DNA of 64,000 nt from Mycolicibacter heraklionensis (GTDB taxonomy: Bacteria; Actinomycetota; Actinomycetes; Mycobacteriales; Mycobacteriaceae): assembly GCF_019645815.1 (NCBI RefSeq), contig NZ_CP080997.1, positions 992,001 through 1,056,000 on the forward strand. The letters are read 5' to 3'. Every line of letters begins with the position of its first letter. Position 1 is the first letter of the stretch. The notes beneath the pieces are model-generated. The model did not search any database and was not told the origin of the DNA. It saw only the letters and a program-made list of their open reading frames with translations. The position numbers were made by a program, and so were the translations under genes. Positions 17,980-26,269 of this stretch are shown in pieces.

Positions 17980-18033
17980 AGTCCAGGGAAAACCCTGGTT
18001 CCATTCGGTGCCACTGTCGTTAACGTCGGGCGC

Positions 18034-18315
18034 ATGGGCGACAGCGAGTCCACGCGTCAGTGCTTCCTGGTCGAGTGGTATCAACCCGACCTGATGGAAT
18101 CGGCCGTCGAAGCAGCCATTGACCGGCTGACCGCCCCCGCGACCGCCGCACGGGTGAAGCTGCTGGTGGCGTTGACCGCGCCCAGCGACGAAACCCTGTT
18201 CGGGGTGTTCTCCGCGGAGTCCGTGGATTCCGTGGTGACGGTGTGCCGGCAGGCCGGATGGCATATCGACCGGATCACCACCGGGGTGTGGGCCCGCATC
18301 GGCGCCACCGGCTAG
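18034..18315 (+). CDS. Small ferredoxin-fold-like hypothetical protein
   Basis: A 93-residue cytoplasmic protein with no signal peptide or membrane segment. The pattern FLVEWYQPDL ... AAIDRL ... LLVALTAPSDETLFGVFSAE ... VCRQAGWHIDRIT suggests the alpha/beta ferredoxin-like fold of small DUF4242-type or dimeric alpha-beta barrel proteins. I cannot name a function. A TAACGT hexamer (TANNNT) ends 7 nt before the ATG, which fits the mycobacterial leaderless-start pattern, so it probably has its own promoter despite following the LAL gene by 54 bp. Confidence 0.6.
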   Translation: MGDSESTRQCFLVEWYQPDLMESAVEAAIDRLTAPATAARVKLLVALTAPSDETLFGVFSAESVDSVVTVCRQAGWHIDRITTGVWARIGATG

Positions 18316-18530
18316 CCACCTAACCCCTGCCGGCCATATCAGGGACGGTCGGCAATCCCGGTCGCCGCCAACGCGGCGGACAGCCGCGCGGGATGTGCCA
18401 ACAGGGTGGCCTTGCCAACCCACCCGACACACCAGACATTTTGCGCCCCGATGCCAGGGAAATCCCTGTATCGCTGCGTTCGGCCGGCGGGCTAGCGTCG
18501 GCGATGAGACTCGATCAAAGGGGACTGGTC

Positions 18531-18917
18531 ATGCTGAATCGCCGCCGCAAGGCTTCCGTGGTGGCCATCGCGGGCGCCGCCCTGCTGGGCTGGGCGCCGA
18601 TCGCCGGCGCCGACGACCCGCCCGCCTGTGACGAGAAAGACTTGCAATGCCAGCTGGAGCAGGACCAGGAGCAGGACCAGGGTGCGGGCATAGCCCAGCG
18701 CGTCATCGACGAGACGAAGCAGGGCGCGGACCGCGCGAACAAGGCATTGCAAGAGGCGAACCAGGGTAACGATCAGGCTAAGAAGGCCATCGACCTGTCC
18801 GACAAGAACTGCTGGGTGGTCAACGGCGTGCCGACCATGTGGTCGCCCGGTCTGGCGACGGGACCGGGGCAACGCGCTGAGCCGTGCTACTACGTCTACG
18901 GACTTACCCCGCACTGA
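18531..18917 (+). CDS. Small secreted protein of unknown function
   Basis: With the ATG at 18531, preceded by AGGGGA at ribosome-binding distance, the product has 128 residues. The alternative upstream starts lack this signal. Residues 1-27 form a Sec signal peptide (MLNRRRKASVVAIAG core, cut after GA). The mature part has four cysteines (PACDEKDLQC near the start; NCWVVNG and EPCYYVYG near the end), probably two disulfides, around a charged Gln/Glu/Lys-rich helical stretch. This is typical of small actinobacterial exported proteins; function unknown. The preceding 215 bp have no gene I can support. Confidence 0.7.
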   Translation: MLNRRRKASVVAIAGAALLGWAPIAGADDPPACDEKDLQCQLEQDQEQDQGAGIAQRVIDETKQGADRANKALQEANQGNDQAKKAIDLSDKNCWVVNGVPTMWSPGLATGPGQRAEPCYYVYGLTPH

Positions 18918-18942
18918 CGCCGCACCGAGTAGTTTTGCGCCC

Positions 18943-19344
18943 ATGGGACCATTCCTGCTTCGCGCCGCACTGACCGGACTCGCCTTGTGGATCGTCACCC
19001 AGATCGTTCCTGGGGTCGAGATCGTCGGCGGCGACACCACGCTGCAACGGGTGGGCATCATCTTCGTCATCGCCTTGATCTTCGGGCTGGTGAACGCCTT
19101 CATCAAACCGGTGGTGCAGCTGCTGTCGATACCGCTGTACATCGTCACCCTCGGCCTGTTCCACATCGTGGTCAATGCACTGATGCTGTGGATCACCGCG
19201 TGGATCACCGACAAGACCGCCAAGCACTGGGGTCTCTACATCGCCGATTTCTGGTGGGACGCCATCTGGGCCGCGATCGTGCTCTCGCTGGTGGGCTGGG
19301 TGTTGTCGCTGGTGCTGCGCGACGCCGGTCGCATCGCCAGGTAA
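18943..19344 (+). CDS. Phage-holin-family-4-like membrane protein
   Basis: A 133-residue integral membrane protein with four hydrophobic segments. It matches the phage holin family 4 / DUF360 pattern: FIKPVVQLLSIPLYIVTLGLF in the middle and NALMLWITAWI afterwards. Despite the family name these are common chromosomal membrane proteins with no known lytic role. It starts 25 bp after the secreted-protein stop and may share its transcript. It is convergent with LAL regulator 3, only 1 bp separating the two stop codons. Confidence 0.8.
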   Translation: MGPFLLRAALTGLALWIVTQIVPGVEIVGGDTTLQRVGIIFVIALIFGLVNAFIKPVVQLLSIPLYIVTLGLFHIVVNALMLWITAWITDKTAKHWGLYIADFWWDAIWAAIVLSLVGWVLSLVLRDAGRIAR

Positions 19345-19345
19345 G

Positions 19346-22123
19346 TCAGTCCGCGTCGCGGACTGACGCCAGGGCCGCGGACAACCCGGCACGCGAGCGG
19401 ATGCCCAGTTTGCGGTAGATCCGGCTCAGATTCATTTCGACGGTCTTGGCCGAGATGAACAGCTGCGCGGCGATCTGCTTGTTGGACATGCCGTCCGCCG
19501 CGAGCGCCGCCACCCGCTGCTCGGAGGCCGTCAAGGTTGTGCTGTCGCCCTGGGCCTGATCGATGCGGCGCAATTCGGCTTTTGCTCGCGCCGCCCACAA
19601 CGGGGCGCCGAGCTGTTCAAAAGTCTGCAGCGCCTCACGCAGACTCGCCGTGGCGCCTGGGTGGCGGCGTCGTCGGCGCTGCACCGTGCCCAGCAGCAGC
19701 TGGGTGCGGGCCCGCTCGAAGGGCATCGGCAGCCGCGCATGATGCGTCATCGCCCGATCGAGGGCCTCGAGCGCGGCCGGCAACTCGCCGCGGGCCGCTA
19801 ACACCTGGGCGCGTCCGCGTGCAGCCACGGCGAGCGTCCAAGGCCAATCATGGGCAGTGCCGTGCTCCTCGAGCGTCTCGATCAGGTGCTCGGCGTCGTC
19901 GAGGTGGCCCAGAGCGGCCAGCGCTTCGATGGCGTCGGGGAGATATCCGCCACCCTGAATGCCGCAGCTGGGGGCGGTGCGGAATCCGTCGAGCAGGGGC
20001 TGCAGCACCGCCAGCGCCGCCGGATAGTTCTCGAGTGAGACCTCGAGGAAGCCCAGGATCAGGCTGGGCTCTTTGGCCAACAGCGGGGCGCCGATCCGAC
20101 CGGAGGTAGCGATCGCGGCCGCCACCGCGTCGCGCGCTTCGACTTCGCGGCCGGTGTATGCCGCAACCGCGGCCTGGACCGTCCAGGCGGTGACCAACGC
20201 CAGCCGCGCGTCCATCTGCTCGGCGCGCTCCACCGCGTCCCGTGCCGCAGCATCGGCCTCCGGATAGCGGCCCGCCCACAGCGCGATCATCGATATCCGA
20301 ACGGCCGCCCAGAGGATGTCCACCTCGGTGCCGCCAACGCGCAGCTGCTGCTGTAACGCCCGCATCCGAGTCAGCGCGAGGTCGAGGTCACCGCGGTAGG
20401 CGGGCATCATCGCCGCCACGCCACTGGCCCGAAACCAGGTGGTGGCGCCACCGTGTGGATCCTCCAGCTCCAGCGCAAGCCGCAGGGCTTCGCGGTCCTC
20501 ACCGAGTCCGCGGGCGAACTTGGCGAAAACCAAGATCGACAGCGCCTGGCTCCGCAGGTTCGGCACGCCGAGCTGGTCGGCGAGGGCGACGGCCTCCTGC
20601 GCACGCGCGACGGCATCGCCGAGACGGTCGAGCATGGCCAGCGGCAGAATCATCCGCAGCAGGCACAGCAGCCGCAACGCCGCGTTGTCGCCGGCCTCAT
20701 CGGCCGCCGCGGCCATCGTCTCGGCGGAACCCACTGTGTCGTCGTCGTACCCCCGCACCGCGCCCAACCACATCAACGCCATCGACCGCAGCACCCCCGG
20801 GGGCGTGTCCTGCAAGCTCGTCTGCAGATGCCGGCGTGCGGCAACCAGCGATCCCGCGCGGAACTGCAGCTCCCCGGCGCGGATGCGTCGCTGCGGGGTG
20901 TCGCCGCCCAATTTGATTGCCAGCTCGATCAATTCGGCGGCGACGGCCGGTGCGCCGCGCGCGGATGTGGATTCGGCGGCCGCGTCGAGCGCCGAGAGGG
21001 TGAGCTGGTCGCCACTGGTCGCGGACAGGGCCAGATGGCGTGCTTTGATCTCGGGCTGATCGATGACGTCGGCGAGCCGGCGGTGCATGGCCCGCCGGCG
21101 CGCGGGCGTGGCGCCGGTGTAGACGCCGGTGGCGAACAGCGGATGGGTGAACCGCACCCGGTTCCCGTCAAGACCGACGATGGCGCGGCTTGCCGCCGAG
21201 TCCAGCAACTCGACGACGCGGGCCTCGGTCAAGCCGGCGCCTTGGGCGATCAGTTCGACGGTCGGCGCCGCCGTGGACGCCGCTGCCAGCAATACCGTGG
21301 ACTCCTCGTCGTCGGCGTCCCCGATCCGGCCACGCACCAACGCCGACAACGTGTCCGGCAGATCGACGATGGCATCGGATTCGCCGGTCACCGTGCGGGC
21401 CGCCAGTTCGAGGGCGAAGAACGGGTTGCCGCCGGAGATGTCATGGATCCGGGTGATCGTCGGGCGCGGCAGGGTATGCCCCAACCGCGCGGCGATCAGC
21501 GCGTGCAGACCGCCCAGGGGCAGCGGTCGGATGCGCAGCCGGGTGAGGGCCTCCGGCCGGCGGAACTGCAGCCGCGACTGCATATCGAGCGAGTCCGGTT
21601 CCCCGATGCGGACCGTGGCCAGCATTCCGGCTCGTCCGCTGAGTCGGCGGGCGGCATAGCTGATCACCGCCGTGCTGGAGCGATCCAGCCATTGCGCATC
21701 ATCGACTGCCAGCAAGACGGGCTCCTGGGCGCTGAGGCGCTCGATCACCGACAAGAAGGCCGTTGCGACCACGCGTTCGTCGGTAACCGGGCCGGCGGCG
21801 ACATCGCCCAGCTGCGCGCGACCCAGGGCCAGGCGATGTATGTCGGGCAACTGAGCCAACGCCGCGTCGTCGACATCGCTCAACAGATCAGCCACCGCGG
21901 AATACGCATAGCTGACTTCGGCAGGCGAACCGCGTGCCGCCAACACCTGAAACCCTCGTGCCAGAGCTTGGTCGGTGGCGTCAACCAGTAAGGACGTCTT
22001 TCCGATGCCGGGCTCACCCTCCAGCATCAACCCCGCTGGGCCGTCCGCAATGCACGCAAGAAAATCCGATATCGCGCGGACTTCGGATTCCCTCCCCGCC
22101 AACCCTCCCAACACGATCAACAT
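19346..22123 (-). CDS. LAL-family transcriptional regulator 3
   Basis: A 925-residue regulator with the same plan as LAL 1 and 2 but more diverged. Walker A is LEGEPGIGKTS (about 35-45) and Walker B is VLLAVDDAQWLD. A helical TPR-like middle precedes the C-terminal LuxR helix-turn-helix with LTASEQRVAALAADGMSNKQ and KLGIRSRAG. It is transcribed divergently from the third PGRS-GH5 glycosidase, 110 bp separating the two starts. That makes the glycosidase its most likely target, by analogy with MalT-type control of sugar genes (inference). The start is the ATG at 22123. Confidence 0.9.
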   Translation of the reverse strand: MLIVLGGLAGRESEVRAISDFLACIADGPAGLMLEGEPGIGKTSLLVDATDQALARGFQVLAARGSPAEVSYAYSAVADLLSDVDDAALAQLPDIHRLALGRAQLGDVAAGPVTDERVVATAFLSVIERLSAQEPVLLAVDDAQWLDRSSTAVISYAARRLSGRAGMLATVRIGEPDSLDMQSRLQFRRPEALTRLRIRPLPLGGLHALIAARLGHTLPRPTITRIHDISGGNPFFALELAARTVTGESDAIVDLPDTLSALVRGRIGDADDEESTVLLAAASTAAPTVELIAQGAGLTEARVVELLDSAASRAIVGLDGNRVRFTHPLFATGVYTGATPARRRAMHRRLADVIDQPEIKARHLALSATSGDQLTLSALDAAAESTSARGAPAVAAELIELAIKLGGDTPQRRIRAGELQFRAGSLVAARRHLQTSLQDTPPGVLRSMALMWLGAVRGYDDDTVGSAETMAAAADEAGDNAALRLLCLLRMILPLAMLDRLGDAVARAQEAVALADQLGVPNLRSQALSILVFAKFARGLGEDREALRLALELEDPHGGATTWFRASGVAAMMPAYRGDLDLALTRMRALQQQLRVGGTEVDILWAAVRISMIALWAGRYPEADAAARDAVERAEQMDARLALVTAWTVQAAVAAYTGREVEARDAVAAAIATSGRIGAPLLAKEPSLILGFLEVSLENYPAALAVLQPLLDGFRTAPSCGIQGGGYLPDAIEALAALGHLDDAEHLIETLEEHGTAHDWPWTLAVAARGRAQVLAARGELPAALEALDRAMTHHARLPMPFERARTQLLLGTVQRRRRRHPGATASLREALQTFEQLGAPLWAARAKAELRRIDQAQGDSTTLTASEQRVAALAADGMSNKQIAAQLFISAKTVEMNLSRIYRKLGIRSRAGLSAALASVRDAD

Positions 22124-22233
22124 GGTCGCAACGAACGGCGGCCTGCGGAACCCGTTGACATCGAATGCGACCGGCGTAACGTTCCCCTAAGCTGAATCTA
22201 ATCTTCTTTTCAGTGGGTGGGGGGCCGTCCGAG

Positions 22234-24531
22234 ATGACTCGCGTTGGCGTGACCGCGGCTGTTGCGGCACTGCTGGACTTGGTCATGATGGCGCCGGCGG
22301 TGCACGCCGATGTTGTCGACGAGCTGCTCGATCAGGCGCTGGCGCCGTTGATCTACGCGGCGAGCAACAGTGCCGACTGGGACGCGTTGGCGACGCCCGC
22401 GTCCTGGGACGCCTTCTTCGACTCCGCCCATTGGGAAGCGGCCTTCGCGGACCTGGGCTGGCCCGGTAGTGGCGACGCATCCGCATTTGATGCGACCGCG
22501 TGGTTCGACCAGAACATCTACACCCCACTGCACACCGACATCGAGAACTGGATACACAGCGCGACGCTCACCCCGCTGCTGGACGGGCTGAACCAGCTCA
22601 GCGAGGCGGTCGGTCTCGGGCCCATGATCGCCGACGGAGCCGACGGCACGGCCCAGCACGTCGACGGTTATGCGGGCGGCTGGCTGTTCGGTGACGGCGG
22701 GGCCGGCTATGCCGGCACCAATGCCCAGGCGGCCGGCGGTACGGGAGGAGCGGCGGGACTGCTCGGCAACGGGGGTATCGGCGGTGCCGGCGGCGCGGGA
22801 GCAGCCGGCGGTGCCGGTGGAGCGGGCGGCGTGTTCATGGGTATCGGCGGGACTGGCGGCGCCGGTGGTGACGCGTCGGGCGGGACCGGGGGTGTCGGCG
22901 GTGCCGGCGGCCACGCGGCCGGGCTGCTGTTCGGGATCGGCGGTGCGGGCGGTGCCGGCGGCAGCGGGGCTGACGGCTCCCATGGCGGTGACGGCGGCGA
23001 CGGCACCGGGCTGCTGGGCAGCGGCGGACACGGCGGTGACGGTGGCGCTAGCGGAGTTGGCGGGCCTTCCACGGGCTTGCCGGCGTTGGGCGGTGCGGGC
23101 GGCAACGGCAGCGCGCTGGGCATCCACGGCGCGGCCGGCCACTTCGGCGCCGATCCCACCCGGGACCCGGTGGGCCCGGCGGCTTTGGCCAGCGCGGGCG
23201 GCTGGATAACCGATGCTGACGGGCGGGTCGTCATCCTGCACGGCCTCAACGAGGTGTACAAGCTGGCGCCCTATGAACCCTCGGCGATCGGATTCGGCGA
23301 CGACGACGCGGCCTTCCTCGCCGACAACGGGTTCAATGTGGTGCGACTGGGGGTCATCTGGGCCGGCGTGGAGCCGCAACCCGGTGTCTTCGACGACGCC
23401 TACCTCGCGTCGATCGCCCAGACCGTGCAGATCCTGCACAACCACGGCATCACCGCCATCCTCGACATGCACCAGGACGACTACGGCGCCAAGTTCGCCG
23501 GCGAAGGCGCCCCCGACTGGGCGGCACAGGACGGCGGTCTGCCCAACCTCGACTTCGGTTTCCTGCTCAACGGATTGCTCAATCCCGCGAGCAACCACGC
23601 CTGGGATGCGTTCTGGTCCAACTCGCACGCACCCGACCAGGTCGGGTTGCAGAACCATTACGCGCTGATGTGGGAGCACGTGGCCGACTACTTCAAGGGC
23701 AACCCCGGAGTCGCCGGCTACGGGGTCATGAACGAACCCGCCGCGGGTTCACAGACCCTGGCGAGCCTGTTCAGCCCGCACTTCGGCACCCAGCAACTGA
23801 CCCCGTTCTACAACCAGGTGGACGCCGCGATCCGGGCCGTCGACCCGCACACCCCGGTCTTCTTCGAGCCCGCGGTCATCAACGGCTTGGCGTTCCCCAT
23901 CAGCTTGGGCACGGTCGCCGATCCCAACACCGTCTTCTCGTTCCACAACTACCTCGGCTATGTCGGGCCGCTGGCCGATATACCCGTGCACAACGCCATG
24001 GTGTACGCGAACGCCCACGGCATCCCGTCGTTCATGAGCGAATTCGGATCCGGCGGCAGCTTGGACACCATCGGCGCGACCATGGGAGCCGCCGACAAGA
24101 ACTTCATCGGGTGGACCGAGTGGGAGTACAGCGACCGGGGCGACATCACCACCACCGGGGGCGGCCACGGGTGGCTGGTCCACGACCCCGCGGTGGCGCC
24201 GACCGGCGACAACGTAGACGCCGCGAAGTTGGCCCTGTTGGCCGAGCCGTACCCGCAGCTGGTTTCGGGCACCCCAACAGCCTGGTCAATGGTCGACGGC
24301 TCCCTGCACTTCAGCTATTCCACCGCGATGGCGAACGGGTCGGGCAGCTTTGCCGAGGGCTCCATTACCACCATCTCGGTGCCCGCGCTCGCCTACCCCG
24401 ACGGCTATGACGTCGTGATCAGCGGCGGGCACGTCGTCTCGGCGACCAACGCCGCTCAACTGGCTGTCGCCTCCGACGCCGGCGCCGCCACGGTCTCGGT
24501 GGTGGTGAGCCCCGCCGCGGCGACGGGATAG
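22234..24531 (+). CDS. Secreted PGRS-GH5 glycoside hydrolase, endoglycoceramidase-like (copy 3)
   Basis: With the ATG at 22234, which has a G-rich ribosome-binding region about 9 nt upstream, the protein has 765 residues; an in-frame GTG at 22213 is the alternative. It has a Sec signal peptide (cut after VHA, about residue 25), a helical segment, and a longer and more repetitive PGRS block (about 145-310, GGAGGAGG units) than copies 1 and 2. The GH5 domain has ILDMHQDDYG, the acid/base Glu501 in VMNEPAAGS and the nucleophile Glu603 in MSEFGSGG, and a C-terminal beta domain follows. It is clearly homologous to copies 1 and 2 but not a recent duplicate. It is divergent from LAL regulator 3. Confidence 0.85.
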   Translation: MTRVGVTAAVAALLDLVMMAPAVHADVVDELLDQALAPLIYAASNSADWDALATPASWDAFFDSAHWEAAFADLGWPGSGDASAFDATAWFDQNIYTPLHTDIENWIHSATLTPLLDGLNQLSEAVGLGPMIADGADGTAQHVDGYAGGWLFGDGGAGYAGTNAQAAGGTGGAAGLLGNGGIGGAGGAGAAGGAGGAGGVFMGIGGTGGAGGDASGGTGGVGGAGGHAAGLLFGIGGAGGAGGSGADGSHGGDGGDGTGLLGSGGHGGDGGASGVGGPSTGLPALGGAGGNGSALGIHGAAGHFGADPTRDPVGPAALASAGGWITDADGRVVILHGLNEVYKLAPYEPSAIGFGDDDAAFLADNGFNVVRLGVIWAGVEPQPGVFDDAYLASIAQTVQILHNHGITAILDMHQDDYGAKFAGEGAPDWAAQDGGLPNLDFGFLLNGLLNPASNHAWDAFWSNSHAPDQVGLQNHYALMWEHVADYFKGNPGVAGYGVMNEPAAGSQTLASLFSPHFGTQQLTPFYNQVDAAIRAVDPHTPVFFEPAVINGLAFPISLGTVADPNTVFSFHNYLGYVGPLADIPVHNAMVYANAHGIPSFMSEFGSGGSLDTIGATMGAADKNFIGWTEWEYSDRGDITTTGGGHGWLVHDPAVAPTGDNVDAAKLALLAEPYPQLVSGTPTAWSMVDGSLHFSYSTAMANGSGSFAEGSITTISVPALAYPDGYDVVISGGHVVSATNAAQLAVASDAGAATVSVVVSPAAATG

Positions 24532-24590
24532 GGGCCGCGTCCGGCGAAAGAGTCGGGCACGTCGTGCGGGAAACAGGCAGACTCGGGTGC

Positions 24591-25454
24591 ATGCCGGAGC
24601 TGCCCGAGGTCGAAGCACTCGCCGATCATCTGCGTCGGCACGCCGTCGGTTGCACCATCGGCCGGATCGACGTGGCGGCGCTGTCGGTGCTCAAGACTTT
24701 CGACCCGCCGCCGACGGCGTTGCACGGCCAGCAGGTGACCGGCGCGCACCGCTGGGGCAAGTATCTGGGGTTGCAGGCCGGTGAGCTGTTTTTGATCGCG
24801 CATCTGTCCAGGGCGGGCTGGCTGCGCTGGTCGGATCAGCTGGCGGCCGCGCCACTGCGACCGGGTAAGGGCCCGATCGCGCTGCGGGTGCACTTGGGCG
24901 TCCCGGGGCAGGCTCCCGGCTTCGACCTGACCGAAGCCGGCACCCAGAAACGGCTGGCGGTCTGGTTGGTCGACGATCCGGCGAAGGTGCCGGGCATCGC
25001 CACACTGGGGCCGGATGCGCTGGCGATCAATGCCGATGAGCTGGCCGGACTGCTGGCCGGCAATACCGGCCGGATCAAAAACGTCCTGACCGATCAGAAG
25101 GTGATCGCCGGAATCGGCAACGCCTACAGCGACGAGATCCTGCACACCGCGCGATTGTCGCCGTTCGCCACCGCCGGCAAATTGTCGGCAGATCAGCTGA
25201 CCGCACTGCACGAAGCCATGCACGCCGTGCTGACCGACGCCGTCACCCGCTCGGTCGGCCAACAGGCCGCCACCTTGAAGGGAGAGAAGCGTTCCGGTCT
25301 GCGCGTACACGCCCGAACCGGTCTGCCGTGCCCGGTGTGCGCTGACACTGTTCGGGAAATATCTTTCGCCGATAAGTCATTTCAGTACTGCCCGACCTGC
25401 CAGACCGGCGGCAAGGTGCTGGCCGACCGACGGATGTCGCGACTGCTCAAGTAA
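24591..25454 (+). CDS. Fpg/Nei-family DNA glycosylase
   Basis: A base-excision-repair glycosylase/AP lyase for oxidised bases. The ATG at 24591 gives 287 residues beginning MPELPEVEAL, where Pro2 is the catalytic nucleophile and Glu3 the proton donor. Upstream in-frame starts would destroy this. A lysine in HRWGKYLG matches the conserved catalytic-domain Lys. The helix-two-turn-helix region has NVLTDQKVIAGIGNAYSDEI, and a C-terminal CPVC...CPTC zinc finger is complete. The position matches Rv0944 (fpg2), which I recall as N-terminally truncated in M. tuberculosis; here the gene looks whole. Confidence 0.9.
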   Translation: MPELPEVEALADHLRRHAVGCTIGRIDVAALSVLKTFDPPPTALHGQQVTGAHRWGKYLGLQAGELFLIAHLSRAGWLRWSDQLAAAPLRPGKGPIALRVHLGVPGQAPGFDLTEAGTQKRLAVWLVDDPAKVPGIATLGPDALAINADELAGLLAGNTGRIKNVLTDQKVIAGIGNAYSDEILHTARLSPFATAGKLSADQLTALHEAMHAVLTDAVTRSVGQQAATLKGEKRSGLRVHARTGLPCPVCADTVREISFADKSFQYCPTCQTGGKVLADRRMSRLLK

Positions 25455-25490
25455 TTCTTCGACGTGTCTTCGACAGCCTGCGACCGCCGT

Positions 25491-25496
25491 TAAGCT
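25491..25496 (+). promoter_or_regulatory. Leaderless -10 element of the SDR gene
   Basis: TAAGCT fits the mycobacterial TANNNT -10 and ends 6 nt before the GTG start at 25503. Transcription would therefore begin at or next to the start codon. No Shine-Dalgarno sequence is present, which supports the leaderless reading and the choice of start. Confidence 0.55.
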
Positions 25497-25502
25497 GCCC
25501 TG

Positions 25503-26252
25503 GTGACCCGTCAGAAAATCCTCATCACTGGTGCCAGTTCAGGACTGGGTGCCGGCATGGCCCGCGTTTTCGCTGCACAGGGACGTGACCTGGCCCTGTG
25601 CGCCCGCCGGACGGACCGGCTTGATGAACTGAAAGCCGAACTCACAGACAAGTTTCCGGGGATCAAGGTGGCGGTGGCTGCCCTCGACGTGAATGACCAC
25701 GACGAAATTCCCAAGGTGTTCAACCAGTTCGCCGCCGAACTGGGCGGAATTGACCGGGTGATCGTCAATGCCGGCATCGGCAAGGGCGCTCCGCTCGGAT
25801 CCGGCAAGCTGTGGGCCAACAAGGCGACCGTTGAAACGAACTTGGTCGCCGCGCTGGTGCAGATCGAGAGCGCGCTGGAGATGTTCAAATCCGCCGGCAG
25901 CGGCCACCTGGTGCTGATCTCGTCGGTATTGGGCAACAAGGGCGTTCCGGGCGTCAAGGCGGCTTACGCCGCCAGCAAGGCCGGGGTGTCGTCGCTGGGC
26001 GAGTCGCTGCGCGCGGAGTACTCGCGGGGCCCGATCAAGGTCACGGTGCTGGAGCCGGGCTACATCGAATCGGAGATGACCGCCAAGTCGGCATCCACCC
26101 TGTTGATGGTGGACAACGAATCCGGGGTCAAGGCCATGGTGCGTGCCATCGAACGCGAAACCGGCCGGGCCGTGGTCCCGCCCTGGCCGTGGGCCCCGCT
26201 GGTATGGCTGCTGCGCCGCATGCCTCCGCGGTACACCAAACGCTTCGCCTGA
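25503..26252 (+). CDS. Short-chain dehydrogenase/reductase
   Basis: A 249-residue classical SDR that oxidises or reduces an unknown alcohol or ketone with NAD(P). Visible motifs are the cofactor loop ITGASSGLGAGMA (TGxxxGxG, near residue 7), an NAG element (VNAGIG), the catalytic Ser in LVLISSVLG, and YAASK with the Tyr-x3-Lys pair. The C-terminus is basic and hydrophobic (WLLRRMPPRYTKR), perhaps membrane-associated. The start is GTG, with a -10 element directly upstream. The position matches Rv0945. It converges with cysW, 17 bp apart. Confidence 0.9.
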   Translation: MTRQKILITGASSGLGAGMARVFAAQGRDLALCARRTDRLDELKAELTDKFPGIKVAVAALDVNDHDEIPKVFNQFAAELGGIDRVIVNAGIGKGAPLGSGKLWANKATVETNLVAALVQIESALEMFKSAGSGHLVLISSVLGNKGVPGVKAAYAASKAGVSSLGESLRAEYSRGPIKVTVLEPGYIESEMTAKSASTLLMVDNESGVKAMVRAIERETGRAVVPPWPWAPLVWLLRRMPPRYTKRFA

Positions 26253-26269
26253 GCGGAGTCATGCTCGGC

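Noticed and set aside
18345..18435. Reverse-strand stretch ending HPARLSAALAATGIADRP, similar to the C-terminal ends of the LAL regulators
   Set aside because: Only about ten residues resemble the LAL tail; no helix-turn-helix or ATPase sequence lies upstream in frame. Too little to call a pseudogene.
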